Source of the DNA: Eisenbergiella tayi
GTDB taxonomy: Bacteria > Bacillota > Clostridia > Lachnospirales > Lachnospiraceae
Assembly (NCBI RefSeq): GCF_001881565.1
Contig: NZ_MPDJ01000011.1
Span: 1 to 62,426 of the forward strand
Direction of reading: 5' to 3'
DNA length: 62,426 bases
A model generated the notes under the pieces. The model saw only the letters and a program-made list of their open reading frames with translations. It was not told the origin of the DNA and did not search any database. Position numbers and translations under genes: made by a program. Of this stretch, positions 8,098 to 15,547 are shown piece by piece (position 1 is the first letter of the stretch; each line of letters begins with the position of its first letter).

Positions 8098-9053
8098 AAT
8101 GGTCCTCCGGACAGTATCCTCTGTTCTTTGTCCAGGACAGCCTCCACTTCACACTTTCCCAGCCTCCTGGTCAGGACGATATACCGTTCAAAGACCTTTT
8201 CACCCGCCAGCTTTCTCATAAATAATCTTTCCGCAGCCTCCGCGGCAGAACCGGCATGGATGGTAGCCAGGATGGCGCATCCGCAGGAAAGTACTTTTTT
8301 CATGGCGTCTATATCTTCTTCACTTCCCAGTTCATCCACTCCGATCACTTTCGGAGCCATGGAACGGATTAACAGCATCATTCCTTCCGCTTTGGGACAG
8401 CTGTCCAGGATATCCGTACGCAGCCCCACATCATTCTGCGCGCGTCCCTGAAAAGAACCTGCAATTTCTGAACGCTCGTCCACAATTCCTACCGTAACGC
8501 CTTCCCCATAAGGGTTTCCGTCAGAAACCTGTCTTATGATATCCCTCAAAAGCGTGGTCTTTCCGCAGCCGGGAGGGGAAATAATAAGGGTATTCAGGAA
8601 TCTTCCCTCCCGATAAAGGAAAGGCAGCACAGTATCGGCCGCCCCTTTGATTTCATGGGAAATCCGGATATTTATACAGGAAATATGTTTTATGTTCCGT
8701 ATTTTATCTTGCTCTGAGAGAACTACTTCTCCCGCCAGCCCCATACGGTGGCCTCCCGGAAGTGACAGATATCCCCGGCTTATTTCTTCTTCAAAAGCAT
8801 ACATGGAATAACTGCAGGTATAGGAAATAAGCCGTTCCAGCTCTTCCCGTTCCATAATTTCCGCCTGTTCTGTACGGCTTACTATTTCCCCTCTTTTATC
8901 CTTGAAAAATTCTTTTCCGTCTATACAAAGCAGCACAGGCTTATCCGCCCGCAGCCTGATTTCCTGCAGCCGTTCGGCATAGCCTGCCGCTTTACGCCAT
9001 TTCCCCCGCATTTCTTCCGGGAATATCCGTAAAACATCTTCTTCGCTCGTCAT
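8094..9053 (-). CDS. spoIIIAA: Stage III sporulation protein AA, secretion-type ATPase
   Basis: SpoIIIAA is the cytoplasmic ATPase of the SpoIIIA complex, related to type II/IV secretion ATPases. Walker A is visible as ISPPGCGKTTLLRD near residue 155, Walker B as PKVIGVDELGSEEDIDAM, and the preceding FQGRAQNDVGLRTDILD segment is conserved. The ATG at 9053 (320 residues) is chosen over upstream starts for length and for AAGGAAG in front. It begins the sporulation operon and has a candidate sigma-E promoter about 80 bases upstream. Confidence 0.93.
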   Translation of the reverse strand: MTSEEDVLRIFPEEMRGKWRKAAGYAERLQEIRLRADKPVLLCIDGKEFFKDKRGEIVSRTEQAEIMEREELERLISYTCSYSMYAFEEEISRGYLSLPGGHRMGLAGEVVLSEQDKIRNIKHISCINIRISHEIKGAADTVLPFLYREGRFLNTLIISPPGCGKTTLLRDIIRQVSDGNPYGEGVTVGIVDERSEIAGSFQGRAQNDVGLRTDILDSCPKAEGMMLLIRSMAPKVIGVDELGSEEDIDAMKKVLSCGCAILATIHAGSAAEAAERLFMRKLAGEKVFERYIVLTRRLGKCEVEAVLDKEQRILSGGPL

Positions 9054-9131
9054 GGGCACACTTCCTTTCCCGTTCATCCGCATCCATGGCAGTCTGTCCA
9101 ACATTCCATGAAACACTCTGCTTCCATTTTC

Positions 9132-9159
9132 AGTATATGTGTGACATGCCAGGTTATGA
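9132..9159 (-). promoter_or_regulatory. Candidate sigma-E promoter of the spoIIIA operon
   Basis: On the minus strand TCATAAC (9153-9159), a 13-base spacer, and CATATACT (9132-9139) match the mother-cell sigma-E pattern kmATATT-N13/14-CATACAhT well in the -10 box and partly in the -35 box. It lies between the pnp terminator and spoIIIAA and gives a leader of about 70 bases. Confidence 0.6.
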
Positions 9160-9173
9160 CTCCTGAGGAACAC

Positions 9174-9213
9174 AAAAAAAGCCGGAGGAATGCTTTTACC
9201 GCATTCCTCCGGC
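9174..9213 (-). terminator. Terminator of pnp
   Basis: A perfect 13-bp stem (9181-9193 with 9201-9213) with a 7-base loop is followed on the minus strand by seven T residues (9174-9180). It sits just past the pnp stop and before the sporulation operon promoter. Confidence 0.93.
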
Positions 9214-9233
9214 CGTAATTCGAAATTATTTTT

Positions 9234-11324
9234 TTATACCTGAGCAACATCCTTCATGGAGAAGCTGATTCTTCCCATCTTGTCTTTGCCAAGGCATACT
9301 ACAGTAACCACATCACCGAGGGTGAGTACATCCTCTACATGGTTGATTCTTTCTTTGGCAATCTTGGAAATGTGAACCATACCTTCTTTGCCGGGAGCGA
9401 ATTCAATGAAAGCACCGAATTCCTTAATACTTACTACCACACCCTTGAAGATCTGGCCTTCCTGGAAATCTGTGGTAATAATCTTAACCATCTCCACAGC
9501 CTTATCCATCATTTCCTTGTCCGTTCCGCATACGGAAACCTTTCCGTCATCAGTAATATCTATCTTCACGCCGGTACGGGCAATGATTTCATTGATTGTC
9601 TTTCCACGCTGTCCGACAACATCACCGATTTTTTCAGGATCAATCTGTACGGAAATGATCTTGGGAGCATAGGTTCCCACTTCGGCTCTGGGAGCGGCAA
9701 TACAGGGAGTCATGACTTCATTCATGATGTATTCCCTTGCTTCTTTTGTCTTGGCAATCGCTTCTTCCACAATGGGTCTTGTCAAACCGTGGATCTTAAT
9801 ATCCATCTGAATGGCTGTGATACCGTCATGGGTTCCGGCCACCTTGAAGTCCATATCACCAAAGAAGTCTTCCAGTCCCTGGATATCTGTGAGTACAATA
9901 TAATCATCATCTGTATCTCCGGTAACCAGACCGCAGGAAATACCTGCTACCTGCTTTTTAATCGGAACACCTGCCGCCATCAGGGACAGGGTGGATGCAC
10001 AGATGGATGCCTGAGAGGTGGATCCGTTGGATTCGAAGGTTTCGGATACGGTACGGATTGCATAAGGGAATTCATCCTCTGTAGGCAGTACCGGAATCAA
10101 GGCCTTTTCCGCCAATGCTCCATGGCCGATTTCACGGCGTCCCGGTCCTCTGGAGGGCTTTGTTTCACCTACGGAATAGGACGGGAAATTATAGTGATGC
10201 ATATATCTCTTATTTACTTCATTTTCATCCAGGCCGTCAATTCTCTGCATTTCAGAAAGCGGAGCCAGGGTTGTTATAGTACAGATCTGCGTCTGCCCAC
10301 GGGTGAACATTCCTGAGCCATGAACTCTGGGGATGATATCTATCTCCGCTGCCAAAGGACGGATCTGTGTGATAGCACGGCCGTCGGGACGTTTGTGATC
10401 CTTCAGGATCATCTTGCGGACTGTTTTCTTCTGATACTGGTAAATAGCCTCTCCCAGTACAGGAAGCCATTCTTCCTTATCAGCGAAGGCCTCTTCCAGA
10501 CGGGCTGTGATATTTCTGATATTTTCTTCTCTTACCTGCTTAACATCGGTAAATACGGCCTCTTCCATTTCTGCAGGAGGTACGATTTCCTTAATGGCTG
10601 CAAACAGTTCTTCCGGAACGGCACAGCTGGTATACTCGTGCTTGGGCTTTCCTAATTCTGCAACTATTTTATTGATAAAAGCAATGATAGTCTGGTTTAC
10701 TTCATGAGCCATATAGATGGCTTCAATCATCTTCTTTTCCGGTACTTCGTTAGCGCCGGCTTCAATCATGATAACCTTTTCGCCGGTGGATGCCACGGTA
10801 AGGGTTAAATCGCCGTTCTTCCACTGCTCCTGAGAGGGGTTAAGGACAAATTCACCATCAACAAGACCTACCTGGGTCATAGCGCAGGGGCCGTCGAAGG
10901 GAATATCAGAAATACTTGTTGCAATCGCAGCGCCCAGCATGGCCACCAGCTCTGGACGGCAGGCAGGATCTACGGAAAGCACCAGGTTATTCAGGGTCAC
11001 ATCATTTCTGTAATCCTTAGGGAATAAAGGGCGCATAGGCCGGTCGATAACACGGCTTGTCAGCACAGAGTTTTCACTCGCTTTTCCCTCTCTCTTATTA
11101 AAGCCTCCGGGAATCTTTCCTACGGAGTAAAGCTTCTCTTCATACTCCACGCTCAGGGGGAAGAAATCGATTCCTTCTCTGGGCTTTTCGCTCGCTGTGG
11201 CGGTGGATAAAACAGTGGTATCCCCATAATGCATAAATGCAGCCCCGTTTGCCTGTGCTGCCACTCTGCCGATGTCCACACTCAGGGTGCGTCCGGCAAG
11301 TTCCATGGAAAATGTCTTGTACAT
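9234..11324 (-). CDS. pnp: Polyribonucleotide nucleotidyltransferase
   Basis: PNPase degrades RNA 3' to 5' by phosphorolysis. The product is 696 residues with two RNase PH-like halves (FFPLSVEYEEKLYSVGKIPGGF in the first; GRREIGHGALAEKAL and the DDD-type FKVAGTHDGITAIQMDIK in the second), then a KH domain (VVGQRGKTINEIIARTG) and an S1 domain (KGVVVSIKEFGAFIEF) at the end. The ATG at 11324 follows AAAAGGAGAGACGAA; the frame stays open further upstream without a site. It lies downstream of rpsO, the usual order, and has its own strong terminator. Confidence 0.97.
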   Translation of the reverse strand: MYKTFSMELAGRTLSVDIGRVAAQANGAAFMHYGDTTVLSTATASEKPREGIDFFPLSVEYEEKLYSVGKIPGGFNKREGKASENSVLTSRVIDRPMRPLFPKDYRNDVTLNNLVLSVDPACRPELVAMLGAAIATSISDIPFDGPCAMTQVGLVDGEFVLNPSQEQWKNGDLTLTVASTGEKVIMIEAGANEVPEKKMIEAIYMAHEVNQTIIAFINKIVAELGKPKHEYTSCAVPEELFAAIKEIVPPAEMEEAVFTDVKQVREENIRNITARLEEAFADKEEWLPVLGEAIYQYQKKTVRKMILKDHKRPDGRAITQIRPLAAEIDIIPRVHGSGMFTRGQTQICTITTLAPLSEMQRIDGLDENEVNKRYMHHYNFPSYSVGETKPSRGPGRREIGHGALAEKALIPVLPTEDEFPYAIRTVSETFESNGSTSQASICASTLSLMAAGVPIKKQVAGISCGLVTGDTDDDYIVLTDIQGLEDFFGDMDFKVAGTHDGITAIQMDIKIHGLTRPIVEEAIAKTKEAREYIMNEVMTPCIAAPRAEVGTYAPKIISVQIDPEKIGDVVGQRGKTINEIIARTGVKIDITDDGKVSVCGTDKEMMDKAVEMVKIITTDFQEGQIFKGVVVSIKEFGAFIEFAPGKEGMVHISKIAKERINHVEDVLTLGDVVTVVCLGKDKMGRISFSMKDVAQV

Positions 11325-11670
11325 TTCGTCTCTCCTTTTCTGAACCTTAAATATTTTGCTGTCATGCCGCCATATGCAGCCAGACAATCAATGGGAAGAG
11401 CGGACAAACCACTCTTCGTAAGCGGACTTCTCCGCATTGGTGCTGTCCAGGCAGAAGATGCCGAAACTACTGACAAAACCGCTTACCCGGCCCCAAGCCG
11501 CGGCAAATGCCCTTGTCAGTGGTCTCGGAAGCACTCTTCCGACCTGAAGAAGCAGAAGACGTCACCCAAAACAGATGCGCCTTTTATACGGTATGGAGTT
11601 TTCCTTTACCGTACAATAAGGCGGAAAGCTCCGAAAATATCCGGAGCTAAATCCGCCTTGTTTTGCAGCA
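11325..11670 (-). other. rpsO-pnp intergenic leader, no gene seen
   Basis: 346 bases without a convincing gene. It contains a compound hairpin near its rpsO side (11618-11659) and a 7-bp perfect inverted repeat CTGACAA/TTGTCAG (11470-11476 with 11514-11520). A short frame ending near 11390 lacks a start codon and ribosome site. The region probably serves as the pnp mRNA leader, where processing by RNases is common in other bacteria. Confidence 0.5.
11618..11659 (-). terminator. Compound hairpin downstream of rpsO
   Basis: AAGGCGGA (11618-11625) pairs with TCCGCCTT (11652-11659), and AGCTCCG (11627-11633) pairs with CGGAGCT (11642-11648) inside it. The U-run that follows on the minus strand is weak, so it may be a leaky terminator or a processing site between rpsO and pnp. 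Confidence 0.55.
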
Positions 11671-11937
11671 TTATTTTCTGATTCCCAGTCTTTCAATAAG
11701 AGTACGATATCTCTCGATATCTTTTCCCTTCAGATAGTCCAGAAGACCTCTTCTCTGTCCAACCATCTTAAGCAGACCTCTTCTGGAATGATGATCCTTG
11801 GGGTTGCTCTTCAGATGCTCGGTGAGCTCTTTGATTCTTTCTGTCAGGACTGCGATCTGCACTTCCGGTGAACCGGTATCGCCTTCGCCTCTAGCATACT
11901 CTGCAATGATTGCTGTTTTCTTTTCTTTGGAAATCAT
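11671..11937 (-). CDS. rpsO: 30S ribosomal protein S15
   Basis: S15 (88 residues) binds the three-way junction of 16S rRNA and organises the platform. The sequence is canonical, with GDTGSPEVQIAVLTERI, HHSRRGLLKMVGQRR and LDYLKGKDIERY. An AAGGAGGAACACAC site precedes the ATG. Its 5' leader can fold and may be the usual S15 feedback site. It is followed by pnp. Confidence 0.97.
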   Translation of the reverse strand: MISKEKKTAIIAEYARGEGDTGSPEVQIAVLTERIKELTEHLKSNPKDHHSRRGLLKMVGQRRGLLDYLKGKDIERYRTLIERLGIRK

Positions 11938-12057
11938 GTGTGTTCCTCCTTGATTTTTAATCGCCTGATACCAGGATAAGGTCGGAGTGTCCTGTATCTG
12001 GGTACCGGCTGAATTTCATACCAGGAAAGTATAACACATTCATCCCATTCTTGTAAA
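11938..12057 (-). promoter_or_regulatory. rpsO promoter and structured leader
   Basis: A vegetative promoter is visible on the minus strand: TTTACA (12052-12057), 18 bases, TATACT (12028-12033). The transcript leader (about 80 bases) contains GATAC-A-GGA pairing with TCC-TG-GTATC in front of the ribosome site. S15 autoregulation through folded leaders is known in several phyla; whether this fold binds S15 is inference. Confidence 0.6.
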
Positions 12058-12103
12058 CTATTTTCTTGTCACATCAGAAATATTAAACATCATTTACACC
12101 GGT

Positions 12104-13135
12104 TTACTGGCTGAGCACACGCTTCACCGCATAAGGTGTACGATAACTTACATTGGAAATCTTGATACCGGATCTGGGGTTGCTGGCATGGATAACCTGC
12201 CCGTTTCCGATATAAATTGCCACATGGTTTACCCTTCCGTTCTGTGCATAGAACACGAGGTCGCCAGGCTTCGCCTCAGCAAGGCTCACCTTTGTCCCCA
12301 TAGTGCTCTGAGATGCGGAGGAATGAGGAAGGGAAACGCCATAATTTTTAAACACACTCATAGTAAAACCGGAACAGTCTGCGCCGTTAGTCAGGCTCAC
12401 ACCTCCCCATACATAGGGACGTCCCAGAAACTGCTTCGCAAAGTTAACCAAATCAACACGGACATCGGAAACACCTTTTCCGTATTTCAGTTCCGTCTGT
12501 GTTACCGCTCTGTCAAGCTTCTTGGCGATTGTCACATAATCAGCGGATACAAAAGCTTCCTCATCATCGAGCATGATTTTCACCCATCCGTCCAGCTGCT
12601 CCACAACCTCCAGCTCTTCGCCCTCGGCAACCAGCGTAATGACAGGGCTTTCCGTACTGGCCTCCTGTCTTACACGCAGGCCTCCTGAATTGCATACCGC
12701 CATATCCGCAGCCACTTTATCCGCTCTGTCTCTGGCTTCCTGCCCGGTCAGCAGGAATTCCGCCTTCACATAGCCGGTAACCTTGCCGGATTTGATACGT
12801 GCCCATCCGTCTTTTATTTCCAGGACCTCACAGCCGCTGTTCTTACTCATTTTACCAACCAGCTTGCCGTCCTCACCGGGTTCTTCCCTGACATTCAAAT
12901 AATCGTTAACATTAGCAATCCCCAGGTTGCTGAAGCCATAAACCGCTTTTCTTTCCACCTTGGCTTCTTCCGCAGCCGCCAGATAATCCTCTTCCTGCAG
13001 CTTCGCTTCCAGAATCTCGCCCACACCTGCCGAAGGCACCGGCGCGTTCCCTGTTCCTGTCGCCGAAACAGTCATGCCCGTATACAATACAATCCCTGCC
13101 GCCAACATACCGATTGCTTTTGTTCCTTTTAACAT
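12104..13135 (-). CDS. Secreted NlpC/P60 peptidoglycan endopeptidase with two SH3 domains
   Basis: A 343-residue exported wall hydrolase. A signal peptide (AIGMLAAGIVLYTGMTVSATG) is followed by two bacterial SH3 repeats (around VNDYLNVREEPGEDGKLVG and GGLRVRQEASTESPV) and a C-terminal NlpC/P60 domain. The catalytic Cys is in NGADCSGFTMSVF, the His in RVNHVAIYIG and the third polar residue in QVIHASNP. It would cut D-Glu-diaminopimelate peptide bonds in the cell wall. It stands alone with its own promoter between nptA-like and rpsO genes, an unusual place that splits the common ribF-rpsO neighbourhood. Confidence 0.93.
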   Translation of the reverse strand: MLKGTKAIGMLAAGIVLYTGMTVSATGTGNAPVPSAGVGEILEAKLQEEDYLAAAEEAKVERKAVYGFSNLGIANVNDYLNVREEPGEDGKLVGKMSKNSGCEVLEIKDGWARIKSGKVTGYVKAEFLLTGQEARDRADKVAADMAVCNSGGLRVRQEASTESPVITLVAEGEELEVVEQLDGWVKIMLDDEEAFVSADYVTIAKKLDRAVTQTELKYGKGVSDVRVDLVNFAKQFLGRPYVWGGVSLTNGADCSGFTMSVFKNYGVSLPHSSASQSTMGTKVSLAEAKPGDLVFYAQNGRVNHVAIYIGNGQVIHASNPRSGIKISNVSYRTPYAVKRVLSQ

Positions 13136-13203
13136 ATAACTCCTTCTCCTATTTCTTAATCTGAATATGTACTCTTCTGCTCCATCTTCCTTACCGCCGG
13201 AAT

Positions 13204-13233
13204 ATTTTACAGATTCCTTTCAAATTGTTACAA
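13204..13233 (-). promoter_or_regulatory. Candidate promoter of the NlpC/P60 gene
   Basis: On the minus strand TTGTAA (13228-13233), 18 bases, TAAAAT (13204-13209). It leaves a leader of about 65 bases before the AAGGAG site. No c-di-AMP riboswitch core was seen in the 279-base gap. Confidence 0.4.
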
Positions 13234-13341
13234 TATTATTACAACAGTATTATATTAAAAACCCTCTCTCCTGTCAATTCCTAATTCCTTAATTTTACAG
13301 GAAATACCTGGAACTTCGATTAAAAAAGACTTTCAGGAGAA

Positions 13342-13388
13342 AAAAGCCCTCCGGCCGCCACAGTATCCTATCTGCAGCAGCCGGAGGG
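13342..13388 (-). terminator. Terminator of the Na/Pi transporter gene
   Basis: CCCTCCGGC (13347-13355) pairs with GCCGGAGGG (13380-13388); on the minus strand the stem is followed by GCTTTTTTC. It lies 27 bases past the stop codon. Confidence 0.85.
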
Positions 13389-13414
13389 GGATTTTTCCCG
13401 AAAGGCCATACTCT

Positions 13415-15067
13415 TTATGTTACGTTACTCACTTCATATTCTGTATTATCCATCGCAAAAGCGATGTTCGTTGCATGATCCGCCACTCTTTCCAGGCCGC
13501 TGACAATATCGGAAAAAATCATACTGGCTTCCGGAGTACAGAGGTTCTTTGTCATCCGCTGGATGTGTGACTTCTGAATTTCCCGTTCCTTTTCATCAAT
13601 CGCATCCTCCAGCTGCCGCACATCCTCTGCCAGTTCGTCTGTGCCTGTGGAAAACATTTCTACAGAAAAACGGATTATCGTATTTACCATATCCAGCATT
13701 TCTCCCAGCTCATGCTGTGCCTCCTTGCTGAAGCTCACGCCTGTTTCCTTCCTTCTTTTCGCCGCATCCGCCACATTTTCCGCATGATCGCCGATTCTTT
13801 CTATATCGTTTACTATATGGAAAAGGGCGCCGATACTCTTCTGATCCTCAATAGGAAGGGTTGTCTGGTTAATTTTTACCAGATAATTGGTGATGGAATG
13901 GTTCAGGAAATTAATATTTTTTTCCACCGTATATACGGTATCAATATCCTCTTCATCCAAAGTGATCAATGCATTCATGGCACGGTTCAGGTTATCGGAA
14001 GCGAGAGTCGCCATACGTTTCAGCTCTTTATCCACTTCCACCACTGCCGTTGCAGGGTTGAACACTGTCTTGTCTCCGATATACTTCAGAGTAAAATTAT
14101 CCCTGTCGTCCATTTTGACGTCATCACCCGGCACAAAGACATAGGTGAGCTTCACGATCAGCCCGGCAAAAGGGAAAAGGGCTATAACCTGGAATATTTT
14201 GAATATGGTGTGGGCATTCGCCACAAAACGGCCCGAATTGGTACCCGATACCATGTGCAGCATATCCATGACAGGATTCATAGCCAGCTTCAGGATCAGA
14301 TACATGAGAACGGTACCGATTACGTTGAACAGGAAATGAATCATCGCCGCACGCTTGGCATCTTTTTTACCATTCAGGGAGGCGAGAAGCGCCGATGTAC
14401 AGGCGCCTATATTACAGCCCAGAACAATAAAAAGACAAATAGGAAGCTCCAGAAGGCCCTGGTTTGCCATGAGCAGCACAATGCTGACGGTTACCGAAGA
14501 GCTCTGGATCACTGCCGTCAGTATCGTTCCCACCAGTATGGCGAGCATGGGGCTTGTAAGGGAGGACAGGATATGGACAATTTCAGGCATATCCCTCATT
14601 CCCGACATGGCGCTTGACATTCCGGACAGACCCATGAACAAAACACCGAACCCAAGGACAATGTGGCATATTTTTACGATACTCTGACGTTTGCAGAACA
14701 TAACGCCCAGAATCCCCGCAAGCAGGAAAACAGGGGCAATTTCAGAAAGGTTAAAAGATACAAGCTGGGAGGTTACCGTGGTACCGATATTCGCACCGAA
14801 AATAACGCCTGCCGCCTGATACAGATTCATCAGCCCTGAATTGACAAAGCTGACTACCATGACCGTACATGCTGAGGAAGACTGGATCACCGCCGTAAAA
14901 ATAATACCCACAAGCATACCTAAAAAACGGTTTGTGGTAAACATCTCCAGGATACCCCTCAGCTTGGCTCCTGCCGCCTTCTCAATACTCTCGCTCATCA
15001 GCCGCATACCAAACAGAAATAAACCAAGTCCTCCGGCCATTGACAACAGCATCGCACCTATACTCAT
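13415..15067 (-). CDS. Na+/phosphate cotransporter with C-terminal PhoU-like domain
   Basis: A 550-residue inner-membrane protein of the NptA/PNaS family. Two inverted repeats each carry the QSSSA-type signature: TAVIQSSSACTVMVV near residue 60 and TAVIQSSSVTVSIVL near residue 185. The last third is a soluble helical PhoU-like domain (IGDHAENVADAAKRR, ERVADHATNIAFAMD). It would import phosphate driven by sodium. A row of 11-bp-spaced TTTACA-like boxes stands in front of it, fitting phosphate-starvation control. It is monocistronic, with its own terminator. Confidence 0.93.
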   Translation of the reverse strand: MSIGAMLLSMAGGLGLFLFGMRLMSESIEKAAGAKLRGILEMFTTNRFLGMLVGIIFTAVIQSSSACTVMVVSFVNSGLMNLYQAAGVIFGANIGTTVTSQLVSFNLSEIAPVFLLAGILGVMFCKRQSIVKICHIVLGFGVLFMGLSGMSSAMSGMRDMPEIVHILSSLTSPMLAILVGTILTAVIQSSSVTVSIVLLMANQGLLELPICLFIVLGCNIGACTSALLASLNGKKDAKRAAMIHFLFNVIGTVLMYLILKLAMNPVMDMLHMVSGTNSGRFVANAHTIFKIFQVIALFPFAGLIVKLTYVFVPGDDVKMDDRDNFTLKYIGDKTVFNPATAVVEVDKELKRMATLASDNLNRAMNALITLDEEDIDTVYTVEKNINFLNHSITNYLVKINQTTLPIEDQKSIGALFHIVNDIERIGDHAENVADAAKRRKETGVSFSKEAQHELGEMLDMVNTIIRFSVEMFSTGTDELAEDVRQLEDAIDEKEREIQKSHIQRMTKNLCTPEASMIFSDIVSGLERVADHATNIAFAMDNTEYEVSNVT

Positions 15068-15240
15068 CTTTCGTCTGATTCCTTCCCACCCCGCGAAAAA
15101 GGCCTTTCGGCCTTCTTTCCAGAGTTTACAATATACGCATTCTTTACTTTTTATTTACACACACTTTACATACATTTTAAGGGATTCTTAAGAAAGATAC
15201 AAGTAAAATAAAGAATTTTGTCTAAATTTGAAAATAGGAA
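15068..15240 (-). promoter_or_regulatory. Pho-box array, -10 element and leader hairpin of the Na/Pi transporter
   Basis: On the plus strand five boxes, TTTACT (15143), TTTACA (15154), TTTACA (15165), TTTAAG (15176) and CTTAAG (15187), recur exactly every 11 bases. This is the spacing of PhoP-binding repeats in Firmicutes. On the gene's strand the array ends 7 bases before TATATT (15130-15135), a likely -10 box lacking a good -35. A short stem AAGGCC/GGCCTT with a GAAA loop and following U-run (15096-15114) falls within the first 25 bases of the predicted transcript. The PhoP assignment is inference from spacing, sequence and the gene's function. Confidence 0.65.
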
Positions 15241-15521
15241 GTTACAATTCACGTCCCCGGTGCCGCTGGTCTTATGTTTCTGCCAGCCCGGCATTCCCTG
15301 CCCTGTATGTGGAGTGTGACTCTGCAAGGATTCCTGTATGGGCCGTATAAATACGCCGGTCCTTAGGTTGCGTACTTTGCAACCTTAGTACCGCTGCGTA
15401 TTTATCCGAGCGAAAGTGTGCCCTGACAGGAACCTTGCAGAGTCACGCCCCACATACAGGGCAGGGAATGCCGGGCTGGCAGAAACATAAGACCGGCGGC
15501 ACCGGGGACGTGAATTGTAAC
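15241..15521. repeat. 281-bp giant palindromic repeat element, copy 1
   Basis: The left arm 15241-15337 and right arm 15426-15521 are reverse complements with only about three substitutions and one indel in roughly 97 bases. The 88-base centre folds further: AAATACGC-type outer pairs, CGGT/ACCG, and a hairpin GGTTGC-gtacttt-GCAACC (15366-15384). The centre and inner arm ends recur at the right end of the window. No open frame or tRNA is in it. It separates the divergently regulated Na/Pi transporter leader from the ribF stop. It looks like a non-autonomous mobile palindrome (MITE- or REP-like) or a structured RNA; neither is established here. Confidence 0.9.
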
Positions 15522-15547
15522 AGCACGAACCGCCGGACAGTTCTCCC

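Noticed and set aside
11385..11560. Short frame in the pnp leader ending EEWFVRSSH
   Set aside because: It has no ATG, GTG or TTG start with a ribosome site and no recognisable family.
13136..13414. Possible c-di-AMP riboswitch before the NlpC/P60 gene
   Set aside because: Such switches often precede wall hydrolases, but the gap is short and the conserved core sequences are not there.
13712..14617. Plus-strand frame of 301 codons opposite the phosphate transporter
   Set aside because: It is a shadow frame rich in His and Arg, without start signals.
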